Positions 10,033-17,345 of a stretch of 64,000 bases of DNA are shown one piece after another (the stretch's first letter is position 1; each line of letters opens with the position of its first letter). A program made the translations under genes and the position numbers. Where the stretch lies: the NCBI RefSeq assembly GCF_030540825.1, contig NZ_JAUOEO010000001.1, forward strand, positions 593,001 to 657,000, given 5' to 3'. The stretch is from Flavivirga spongiicola (GTDB taxonomy: Bacteria; Bacteroidota; Bacteroidia; Flavobacteriales; Flavobacteriaceae). The notes beneath the pieces were generated by a model. The model saw nothing but the letters and a program-made list of their open reading frames with translations, was not told the DNA's origin and did not search any database.

Positions 10033-10182
10033 ATGGAATTTTTAAAAGATTTATGGCTCTTTATGAAGGAGCGAAAAAAATTCTGGTTGGCTCCTATAAT
10101 TATAGTGCTTTTATTTCTTGGAATACTAATAATATTTGGTGGCAGTAGTGCTGTTGCTCCATTTGTTTATTCTCTATTTTAA
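10033..10182 (+). CDS. DUF5989-type small membrane protein
   Basis: A 49-residue protein with an amphipathic basic start (MEFLKDLWLFMKERKKFW), one strong transmembrane helix rich in I/L, and a conserved-looking end FGGSSAVAPFVYSLF. Size, sequence and position directly after a carbamoyltransferase match the DUF5989 family. An SxtK-like protein of about this size is recalled beside the carbamoyltransferase of saxitoxin clusters. The function is unknown; it may hold the soluble carbamoyltransferase at the membrane. The start is the first ATG after the carbamoyltransferase, 41 bases downstream. Confidence 0.8.
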   Translation: MEFLKDLWLFMKERKKFWLAPIIIVLLFLGILIIFGGSSAVAPFVYSLF

Positions 10183-10192
10183 AAAAGGAAAT

Positions 10193-10561
10193 ATGAAAAA
10201 GTACACACCAGAACCTTTTAGAACTATACTTATTATAACGATAGGCTTCCTAATCGTGCATTTAATCACCAAATTAGCATGGATTCTTTTTGTAGCTTTA
10301 ACTATAGGATTTCTAGGAGCTATATCTAAAACTCTGGCAAAAAAGATAGACTATTTATGGATTAAACTTACCTGGGTTTTGAGTATGATTGTTCCAAACA
10401 TTTTATTGACAATTATTTTCTATATGCTATTATTCCCAATTGCTTTATTATCAAGATTTTTTGGCAATAGTGATCCTTTAAAGTTAAAAAACAATCATTC
10501 TAGCTTATTTATCGATGTTAATAAGAAATTTGATAAATCTTCATTTAAAAAAACCTGGTAA
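10193..10561 (+). CDS. SxtJ-family small membrane protein
   Basis: A 122-residue membrane protein beginning MKKYTPEPFRTILII, with three or four hydrophobic segments and a basic C-terminal tail. It matches the SxtJ family by size, by the TPE.FR...GF start and by its place after a carbamoyltransferase and a DUF5989 gene. ATG at 10193 is chosen over a longer GTG start at 10136, because the longer start lies inside the DUF5989 gene while an AAAAAAGGAA stretch precedes 10193. The family has no assigned biochemical role. It is the last gene of the + strand operon; the next gene converges on it. Confidence 0.75.
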   Translation: MKKYTPEPFRTILIITIGFLIVHLITKLAWILFVALTIGFLGAISKTLAKKIDYLWIKLTWVLSMIVPNILLTIIFYMLLFPIALLSRFFGNSDPLKLKNNHSSLFIDVNKKFDKSSFKKTW

Positions 10562-10584
10562 AAATTTAAAACAACTCGTTTTTT

Positions 10585-11718
10585 CTATTCTATAAGATGT
10601 TTATCCTTTAAATATTTTAATAATAAATGTGAAACGACATGATTACCCTCAACAGTCCAATGTTGCTCTAAAGGGTTATAGAGTTTTTTCCCTTTCCTTG
10701 TTTCAGAAAGCAATTCTGGTAGTAAATCAATCATATACCAATTATTTTTTTTTGCAAACGCCATCAATTTATCGTTTGGTAATGTTCTTATATATGTTAC
10801 TTTGCTTCCATCAGCATTCTCCATAACAGAAGACCATAGTTCATCTTCGACCTGAACAATCGAAGGTGCTATAGCAAAAACTATTGGAACTCTTTTTTCT
10901 TTAATAAAATTAGATATATTAAATAACATGCGTTCCATAGTCTTATACATGACTTCTGTTTCTGTGGAGGGTTCAGAGCGACATAAATACAATTCTGGTG
11001 GTGTATAAGAATAAGCTTTAGATTCATCTTTCTTAAAAAACCTATCTCGTATTGTATATATTCTTGTTCTAATGAAATGATATATATGTAATTTATGATA
11101 AAATCTATCTGAAGGCTTTGATATTATTTCTTTAATTGGAGGAGGTACAGGTTGTAATTTAACCTCCTGATTTTCTTCATTCCATAAAGCCAATGGTCGA
11201 GTATATATTGAATTTGAAGAAGGCCAATTAGTATCTTTAACATTATCTGTAAAATCATTCCGAATATAGATAACCGAAATTATAAGATCTGGATTGATTA
11301 CGTTAAACCATTTTTGTAATTGTAGATATTCCTGAACTTGCCCATAACCATTAACCCCAAAATTTAATACTGATGTATTCACTAAATTCTGTTCCATGAT
11401 TTCTGTAAAAACATCATCATCTTTAACGGATATATTGCTAACAAAAGAATCTCCTAACACCAAAATTTTTTCGCCTCGGTCGTCAGATAATGGATTATCT
11501 CGAAAACCCATACTATTTATTTTGATAGAATGGTGTGCTTCTCCTGGATAAACTATAGTTCCTTTTTTATTTGGTATAAATTTCCAACCTAAAACCTCAT
11601 CATGCTCATACATATTATCATGTTGAGTTATTTGAGGATAAAAAAAACGGAAACAAATTTCTACTACTAAAAAAATAAAAACACTAAATACTATTAATAA
11701 AAGTATATTTTTTTTCAT
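10585..11718 (-). CDS. SGNH/GDSL hydrolase with N-terminal membrane anchor
   Basis: A 377-residue protein with an N-terminal signal anchor (residues 5-25) and a periplasmic SGNH domain. Block I is VLGDSF with nucleophile S91, block III is FGVNGYGQ, and the C-terminal block is EQHW with H353. These enzymes transfer or remove acyl groups on glycans. The position usually filled by Asp in DxHW is Glu here (E351). In many genomes, and in the saxitoxin cluster as recalled, a GDSL protein accompanies the carbamoyltransferase, DUF5989 and SxtJ genes. Here it faces them on the opposite strand with 23 bases between stops. Confidence 0.8.
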   Translation of the reverse strand: MKKNILLLIVFSVFIFLVVEICFRFFYPQITQHDNMYEHDEVLGWKFIPNKKGTIVYPGEAHHSIKINSMGFRDNPLSDDRGEKILVLGDSFVSNISVKDDDVFTEIMEQNLVNTSVLNFGVNGYGQVQEYLQLQKWFNVINPDLIISVIYIRNDFTDNVKDTNWPSSNSIYTRPLALWNEENQEVKLQPVPPPIKEIISKPSDRFYHKLHIYHFIRTRIYTIRDRFFKKDESKAYSYTPPELYLCRSEPSTETEVMYKTMERMLFNISNFIKEKRVPIVFAIAPSIVQVEDELWSSVMENADGSKVTYIRTLPNDKLMAFAKKNNWYMIDLLPELLSETRKGKKLYNPLEQHWTVEGNHVVSHLLLKYLKDKHLIE

Positions 11719-11721
11719 ATT

Positions 11722-12154
11722 CTAAAGACAGATTATCATTGTTACTTCGCATATCTCTATAGGAGTATTAATAAATACCTCTTAAAATTATCTTTACCAA
11801 TATGTTCCTTAGTTTTTTCCTATCATTATTATATGGTGAAATAAAAGCTACTAAAACTATAATACCCGCATCTAAGAAGAGTTTAGCTATTTCTTAACCC
11901 TTCTGATGTTTTCGGATCTATCCTTTTTTTGTAAATGATAAATCAGTATTAACTCTACTCCTAATAGCATCTCCATCTAATATGTAGGTAAGAAAACCTG
12001 AATCTAATAGCCTTTTTTCTAAAGCATTTGCCAATGTAGACTTACCAGAACCAGATAAACCAGTAAACCAAATTACACATGAGTTTTGATTTTTTAGATT
12101 CACTTTGGTCAATCGAGTATCATAATAGTCTTCTTTGTTTATACTATTAGTCAT
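11722..12154 (-). pseudogene. cysC: Degraded adenylylsulfate (APS) kinase
   Basis: The first 78 codons read as an APS kinase N-terminus with the P-loop GLSGSGKST (residues 32-40) and [16 protein letters not shown], then stop at 11918. The homology does not stop: one frame over is [11 protein letters not shown], the original frame resumes with EIAKLFLDAGIIVLVAFISPYNNDR, and further shifts reveal KEVFINTPIEICEV. At least four single-base indels, mostly in A or G runs, break the gene, and the last part of the family (KGLYKKAR region) is missing. APS kinase makes PAPS, the donor for sulfotransferases. It lies divergently beside an intact sulfotransferase gene. Confidence 0.85.
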
Positions 12155-12261
12155 TAACTTTTCTTTTCAAAATGTATACCCATTTTAGAAAATATCAATA
12201 TCAACTAAATATAATAGATTATTCAGAAATATTGTAACCCAAACTGCTTAATCTTAATTTG

Positions 12262-12269
12262 TATATTTG
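12262..12269 (+). promoter_or_regulatory. Candidate -7 element for the sulfotransferase gene
   Basis: TATATTTG matches the Bacteroidota -7 consensus TAnnTTTG and lies 24 bases before ATG 12294. A TTG at 12232 is too far upstream (27 bases) to be a good -33 element. The element overlaps a TTG codon that would otherwise extend the sulfotransferase frame, which supports the downstream ATG as the start. Confidence 0.4.
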
Positions 12270-12293
12270 ATTTACAAAAATCAAATAACAAAG

Positions 12294-13070
12294 ATGTCTA
12301 TAAAAAATGTAATTGTTGTTGGGTTTCCAAAAAGTGGTACGACATGGGCTAGTAGATTGATAGCTGAATTAATACAATGCCCTTTACGTGGTGATTGGGG
12401 TTATAAGGACATTGACTGTCCATATAAGGAGGGGTTAGAAAGAGATTCTCAATTTCAATGTTATAAATCTCATCATACATATGACGAGATTAACACAGTA
12501 TCCCCTTTAACGATTTATAAAATCATTTATATTATAAGAGACCCTCGTGATATAGTGCTCTCTGGAATTAATTATTTTAGCTTTTCAATACCTCAGCTTG
12601 CTTTTCTCAAGAATAAGAAAACTCAAACAATTGAACGGTTTACAAGAAAAATAATTAATAGATTTTTGCCAAAAAAAGAAAAAAAAAAGCAGATGATTAA
12701 TACTGTTTTACAAGGAGATGAAAGTATAAATTATTGGTTTAAAGTTTCTTGGGAAAAACATCATAAAAACTATTTAAGCAAAGATATTCTTTTTGTTAGA
12801 TATGAAGATTTATTAGACTTTGGAGAAACAGAATGTACCAAAATAATGAGCTACTTAGATATAGAGACTACTCAAGAGCACATATATAATAGTATTAAAA
12901 AACAATCATTTAAAAAACGAAAACAAGAAATACTAAATCAACGTAATCATCCACTTAAAAAACTAATTAGAAAAGGTTCTTATGGATATTGGAAAGAAGA
13001 ATTTACAAAAGATGAAACATATTTATTTAAAAAAAATATTAAAGATTCCAACCATTTTTATGAATTCTAA
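12294..13070 (+). CDS. Sulfotransferase domain protein
   Basis: A 258-residue PAPS-dependent sulfotransferase-like protein. The 5'-phosphosulfate loop GFPKSGTTW lies at residues 9-17 and the 3'-phosphate-binding motif IIRDPRDIVLSGINY follows at about residue 80, both complete. A later WEKHHKNYLSKDILFVRYEDLL segment is also typical. The ATG start is preferred over an upstream in-frame TTG at 12267 that sits in a probable -7 element. It presumably sulfates a hydroxyl of a glycan or lipid made in this locus. The adjacent APS kinase is broken, so PAPS would have to come from elsewhere in the genome. Confidence 0.85.
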   Translation: MSIKNVIVVGFPKSGTTWASRLIAELIQCPLRGDWGYKDIDCPYKEGLERDSQFQCYKSHHTYDEINTVSPLTIYKIIYIIRDPRDIVLSGINYFSFSIPQLAFLKNKKTQTIERFTRKIINRFLPKKEKKKQMINTVLQGDESINYWFKVSWEKHHKNYLSKDILFVRYEDLLDFGETECTKIMSYLDIETTQEHIYNSIKKQSFKKRKQEILNQRNHPLKKLIRKGSYGYWKEEFTKDETYLFKKNIKDSNHFYEF

Positions 13071-13227
13071 AAATATTATTCTAATCATTAAGTTTTTGAA
13101 TAAAAAAACACTGTTTATAATTTTAACTTAAACTAAAAGCCTAAATTTATCATAAAAAGTTTAAAACTTCTCGGGCTAATTACGAAATTAATCAAGCAAA
13201 TTGTTTTTCTAAACAAAATATTTCATT

Positions 13228-14304
13228 ATGGTTAATTATTTAGAACAAATCAATAAGCTAATGCTTCCAGGTAATTATCTGTTTCCTCCAAAATGGATAG
13301 TACTGGGTGTAAATAATGTATGCAACCTACATTGCAAAATGTGTGATGTAGGCACAAAAAATTTAGAAAGCAATTTTGCTCAAAATTTAGTAGGTACACA
13401 CCCTATTAATATGCCCAAAGAGCTCATTGAAAGAATTATTGATCAAGTGGCATTATTTTATCCTAAAACAAAATTAGGCTATGGTTTTACTGAGCCATTG
13501 GTATATCCTTTATTAATAGAATCTCTTAGATATGCTAATACTAAAAATTTATTTACTTCAATTACAACAAATGCCTTAACTCTTAAATATAAGGCAAAAG
13601 AGCTTGTCGATACTAATTTAAATGAGCTATACATATCACTTGATGGTCCTCAAGATATACACAACGAAATACGGGGTCATAAAAAATCTTTTCAAAAAGC
13701 TATTGAAGGTATTGAAGAATTATTAAAATACGGAAAACCTCCAACTATTTCTGTTTTTTGTGTTATTACAGAGTGGAATATTGGTTACTTAAATGAGTTC
13801 GCTAACTTTTTTAAAGAATACCCATTGAAACAATTAGGTTTTATGCACACCAACTTTACTCCTCCTGAAATAGCGAGTTTGCATAATCAAAAATGGAAAG
13901 ATTCATACCCAGCAACCGACTCTAATGTTGATGAAATTAATATAGATAATATGGATTTAGAGCTGCTGTGGGATGAAATAAATGATATTAAATCCAGCTC
14001 TTTTAATTTTCCTATTAATTTTTCTCCAAGCATAAATTCAAAAGAACAATTGTTAACTTTTTATAAAAACCCTGAAAAACAAATAGGAAAAAAATGTAAT
14101 GATATTTTCAATAATATTATGATAAAATCTGATGGTAGTGTTATTCCTGCTCATGGCAGGTGTTATAATTTAGATATTGGAAATATTTACGACAAAAACA
14201 TAAAAGATATATGGCATTCTTCTATTTTAAGCAAATTTAGAACTGATTTGCAGAAAGCTGGAGGGTTATTCCCAGCTTGTAGCAGATGCTGTAGTATCGC
14301 ATAA
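13228..14304 (+). CDS. Radical SAM protein with C-terminal SPASM-like region
   Basis: A 358-residue radical SAM enzyme whose cluster motif CNLHCKMC gives ligands C32, C36 and C39 close to the N-terminus. The core continues with LYISLDGPQDIHNEIRG. The C-terminal part has IKSDGSVIPAHGRCYNLDIGN, then the cysteine-rich end FPACSRCCSIA, the layout of a SPASM or twitch auxiliary-cluster domain. Relatives modify peptides or act in sugar and lipid pathways; the substrate is not evident. It starts 157 bases after the sulfotransferase and is followed after five bases by another radical SAM gene, so these two are co-transcribed. Confidence 0.85.
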   Translation: MVNYLEQINKLMLPGNYLFPPKWIVLGVNNVCNLHCKMCDVGTKNLESNFAQNLVGTHPINMPKELIERIIDQVALFYPKTKLGYGFTEPLVYPLLIESLRYANTKNLFTSITTNALTLKYKAKELVDTNLNELYISLDGPQDIHNEIRGHKKSFQKAIEGIEELLKYGKPPTISVFCVITEWNIGYLNEFANFFKEYPLKQLGFMHTNFTPPEIASLHNQKWKDSYPATDSNVDEINIDNMDLELLWDEINDIKSSSFNFPINFSPSINSKEQLLTFYKNPEKQIGKKCNDIFNNIMIKSDGSVIPAHGRCYNLDIGNIYDKNIKDIWHSSILSKFRTDLQKAGGLFPACSRCCSIA

Positions 14305-14309
14305 TCACT

Positions 14310-15830
14310 ATGAAAAATAAAATTATAATTTTCAATCCAAGAAGTGCAAATGCAAAACACCGCATTCCAAATTCCATTTTACAAATCGGTGCTTCTATAC
14401 ATGGAAAGTATGACTACGTTTTTGTAGATGGTAATTTAGAACGTGATCCCCTAAAAAAAATTAAAAATTATTTTGATTCAGGAGAATTCAAATATTTTTG
14501 TTCTACGGTTATGCCTGGACCACAATTAAAACAGGCTATACCGTTTACTAAAAAAATAAAAGAATTATTTCCAGAATGTATTACTATTTGGGGAGGCTAT
14601 TTTGCTTCCAATCAATTTAAAGTTTGCATAGAAGCTAACTTTGTAGATTATATTGTGAATGGCCCTGGAGATGTAGCCTTTCCATCTCTTTTAGAAGCAT
14701 TAGAAAGTGACAATTTTAATACCATAAAAAATATAAAAAACGTTATTTATTTAGATAATGATAACCATATAATTCAAACTCCAAAGGAGAAGTTACTTGA
14801 CCAAGACACCTTAGCACCTCTTCCTTATCTTCACCTTAACAAATTCTACGACCTTAAGCATTATTTGAGTAAAACCTTTCTTGGTACAAAAACATTTTCT
14901 TATCATTCCAGTTTAGGCTGCCCATTTACCTGTTCATTTTGTGCCGTTGTGCCAATCTATAATGGTAGATGGAAAGCTAAATCTGCACAAACCGTATATA
15001 ATGATGTCAAATATTTTAAAGATAAATATGGTATAAATGCCATAGAATTTCATGACAACAATTTCTTCACCTCTAAAAAACGTGTCATTGAATTTTCCAA
15101 CCTAGTCATGAATGACAATATTATATGGTGGGGAGAAGGAAGAATAGATACTATTAATAAATATAGTGATGATGATCTTATAACCATGAAAAAAGCAGGT
15201 TGCAAAATGATATTTTTAGGGGCAGAAACGGGCAATGATGAAATCTTAAAACAAATGAACAAAGGTGGAACGCAAACTGGTCAAAGTATTAAAGACTTTG
15301 CTAAACGTTTAGCTCCTATTGGAATAATCCCCGAATTTTCATTCGTTTTAGGAATGCCTGCTGATTCGCCAAAGCAAGTTATGGACCAAATTAATTGGGA
15401 TATTGAGTTTATTAAAGAAATAAAAAAAATCAATCCGAATTCAGAAATAATAATCTATCTCTATAGCCCTGTTGCCACAGAAGGTTCAGAATTATATGAA
15501 CAAATTCAAAGTGCTGGGTTTAACTTTCCTAAAAAATTAGAAGACTGGCTCAATCCTGAATGGGAGAAATTCGACCTTCGTAAAAACCCTTTAACACCAT
15601 GGTTAACACCAGAAATGGTTGATAAAATAAAAAATTTTGAAACCGTTCTTAACGGGTATTACCCCACTGCCTCAGATTTTAGAATAAAAGGTTATAAAAA
15701 ACGCTTATTAAAATTAGTTTCTGGGTATCGATTTAAATATGGTTGGTATAAATTTCCATATGAAATAAAAGTTTTACATAAAATATGGAAATACCGCCAA
15801 CCAGAAATTCAGGGCTTTTATTCAGAATAA
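14310..15830 (+). CDS. B12-binding-domain radical SAM protein
   Basis: A 506-residue enzyme with an N-terminal cobalamin-binding-like region (TIWGGYFASNQFKVCIEANFV is a recognisable part) and a radical SAM core carrying C204, C208 and C211 in GCPFTCSFC. EFHDNNFFTSKKRV and MIFLGAETGNDEILKQM are typical of the B12 radical SAM group. The C-terminal ~110 residues contain several aromatic and basic stretches. It differs from the other B12 radical SAM protein at 663-2048, so these are two enzymes rather than one duplicated gene. The stop overlaps the next ATG (TAATG), coupling it to a methyltransferase, the same pairing as at the start of the window. Confidence 0.85.
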   Translation: MKNKIIIFNPRSANAKHRIPNSILQIGASIHGKYDYVFVDGNLERDPLKKIKNYFDSGEFKYFCSTVMPGPQLKQAIPFTKKIKELFPECITIWGGYFASNQFKVCIEANFVDYIVNGPGDVAFPSLLEALESDNFNTIKNIKNVIYLDNDNHIIQTPKEKLLDQDTLAPLPYLHLNKFYDLKHYLSKTFLGTKTFSYHSSLGCPFTCSFCAVVPIYNGRWKAKSAQTVYNDVKYFKDKYGINAIEFHDNNFFTSKKRVIEFSNLVMNDNIIWWGEGRIDTINKYSDDDLITMKKAGCKMIFLGAETGNDEILKQMNKGGTQTGQSIKDFAKRLAPIGIIPEFSFVLGMPADSPKQVMDQINWDIEFIKEIKKINPNSEIIIYLYSPVATEGSELYEQIQSAGFNFPKKLEDWLNPEWEKFDLRKNPLTPWLTPEMVDKIKNFETVLNGYYPTASDFRIKGYKKRLLKLVSGYRFKYGWYKFPYEIKVLHKIWKYRQPEIQGFYSE

Positions 15831-16501
15831 TGATATCTTTAAGAAATCTAATAAAACGAATTACAAACCCTTTATTAAAAACTGGTTTAAGGTTCTATTA
15901 TCGTAAACCCAGAAAATATAATTACGACGGGATTAGCGTCATGGTTCACCCTGATGTTTTCCCACCTCATTTAACTTTTAGTACAAAAATTTTACTAGAT
16001 TATATATCTAATATAGACTTAAAAGGAAAAAGTATACTAGAATTAGGTTGTGGAAGTGGCATTATATCCTTACTTGCAAGCAAAAAAGGTGGCAACGTAA
16101 TTGCAACTGATATTAACAAAACAGCCCTAGAATATCTTCAAAAAGCTTCAATTGAAAACAATTTAACTGTAAACTGTATTTATTCTAACCTTTTTGACAA
16201 CCTAAATTCATACACCTTTGATTATATAATTATTAATCCTCCTTACTATCCAAAACACCCAAAATCTATCGAGGAACAAGCTTGGTTCTGTGGGACAGAT
16301 TTCAATTACTTTAAGAATTTATTTAAGCAATTATCTAATCGATTAAACGATAAAAATATTTTAATGATTTTGTCTATTGATTGCGATTTAAAAAGTATTA
16401 AAAATATAGCAAAAAGAAATAATTTAAAACTAACATCTATTTTTGAAAAGAAAATTTTTGGTGAACATAACTTTATTTTTAAAATTACACCAATCATATA
16501 A
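15830..16501 (+). CDS. SAM-dependent methyltransferase with NPPY motif
   Basis: A 223-residue class I methyltransferase. Motif I is ILELGCGSGIISLLA (residues 69-83), followed by ATDINKTAL and by INPPYYP (NPPYYP at residues 136-141). The NPPY signature is found in enzymes that methylate nitrogen of glutamine or nucleobases (HemK, RlmF types), but it also occurs in uncharacterised cluster methyltransferases. ATG 15830 overlaps the previous stop and is preferred over ATG 15785, which is inside the radical SAM gene. Given the coupling, a small-molecule or glycan substrate is as likely as a ribosomal one. Confidence 0.75.
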   Translation: MISLRNLIKRITNPLLKTGLRFYYRKPRKYNYDGISVMVHPDVFPPHLTFSTKILLDYISNIDLKGKSILELGCGSGIISLLASKKGGNVIATDINKTALEYLQKASIENNLTVNCIYSNLFDNLNSYTFDYIIINPPYYPKHPKSIEEQAWFCGTDFNYFKNLFKQLSNRLNDKNILMILSIDCDLKSIKNIAKRNNLKLTSIFEKKIFGEHNFIFKITPII

Positions 16502-16567
16502 AATACTAAAAGGGTACTCCCTCTAAGTTGTTAAATAATTTTAGTAAAAATGTTTATCCTTTTTCTA

Positions 16568-16702
16568 TTATTTTTTTACTAAAAATTTTAATTCTTTGAT
16601 TTCTTCTGATTGCTTTTTCAATTCCAAACCTTGTTTTATTATTAATTTTATTTTGTTCAATAAACCTTTAACAAGAAATGATAATTGTGATACAAAAAGC
16701 CA
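16568..16702 (-). other. Gap with a 44-codon start-less open frame, possible gene remnant
   Basis: Between the methyltransferase and the small cytochrome-like gene there are about 280 bases. On the - strand a frame opens after a TAA and runs through SQLSFLVKGLLNKIKL, then a charged, coiled-coil-like GLELKKQSEEIKELKFL, to a stop at 16568. It has no good start codon and no context as an intact gene. It may be the tail of a lost gene or chance. The + strand also has TTTAGTAAAAA and TTTTTACTAAA inverted segments near 16540-16585. Confidence 0.2.
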
Positions 16703-16779
16703 TACTTAAACCAAACGCCTATTGTAAATCGTATATTTGTTTAAAAAGGATATTATATAATTTTAAATCCCAAAATGCT

Positions 16780-17124
16780 ATGAACCTTAAAAACTTTATT
16801 TATTTATGTACTGTTGTATTAGTATTTAATTGCTCTAACGGGAGTGACGATACAGTATCTCAACCAGATCCAAATGCAAAAATCACTTACAATGCGAATG
16901 TAAAAAGCATTATAGCCAGTAATTGCTTACAATGTCATGGAAATCCAACAGCAAATGGCGCTCCTTTTTCTTTAGTGACTTATACGCAAGTAAAGAGTAA
17001 AATAGATGACATATTACCCCGGATTAACAGTGCTTCTAGCCCTATGCCTCCTACAGGACAAATGTTATTTAAAAATATAGAGCTTATTCAAAAATGGAAA
17101 GACGATGGTCTTTTAGAAAATTAA
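16780..17124 (+). CDS. Small c-type cytochrome-like lipoprotein
   Basis: A 114-residue predicted lipoprotein: a hydrophobic leader ends VLVFNC with C18 as the lipidation site, followed by a short SNGSDD linker. NCLQCHGNP (C49, C52, H53) is a haem c attachment site and PPTGQML gives a possible distal methionine ligand. The VKSIIASNC..CHG arrangement is common in small Bacteroidota cytochrome-like domains. ATG 16780 is used because it begins a lipoprotein signal; the longer in-frame ATG 16678 would bury it. It probably sits in the inner or outer membrane and may carry electrons, but the partner is not visible. Confidence 0.7.
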   Translation: MNLKNFIYLCTVVLVFNCSNGSDDTVSQPDPNAKITYNANVKSIIASNCLQCHGNPTANGAPFSLVTYTQVKSKIDDILPRINSASSPMPPTGQMLFKNIELIQKWKDDGLLEN

Positions 17125-17238
17125 TTTTATGTGCATTTTCTACTAATACCAATTGAAAAAAAAGAAGATGTCCAAAAAGTCTTTAGACATCCGTTCGAGT
17201 ACGATCGCTAATTATTTAACATCATAATTTTTAAGACA

Positions 17239-17287
17239 TCTCGACTTTGAGCCTGTCTTGAACGAAGTTGAAAGGCTCGATGGGACA
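17239..17287. repeat. Dispersed palindromic repeat
   Basis: GAGCCT (17249-17254) and AGGCTC (17273-17278) form inverted arms around TTGAACGAAGTTGAA, which also pairs partly with itself. The composition is richer in G+C than the flanks. The CTCGACTT...GTTGAAAGGCTCGA layout resembles the short palindromic repeats scattered between genes in flavobacterial genomes. It lies downstream of the cytochrome-like gene and may serve as its terminator. Confidence 0.5.
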
Positions 17288-17345
17288 ACTTTTAGTTTCA
17301 AATATTTTTATATACCTTCTATTAATATTGAAACTACTTGAATTT

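Noticed and set aside
8123..11718. Saxitoxin biosynthesis cluster
   Set aside because: Only the carbamoyltransferase, two small proteins and GDSL block is shared; no SxtA-like polyketide synthase, amidinotransferase or cyclisation gene is visible, and the context is glycan-related.
11918..12154. Complete short APS kinase-like gene of 78 codons
   Set aside because: Homology continues past its stop in other frames, so this is the 5' part of a broken gene.
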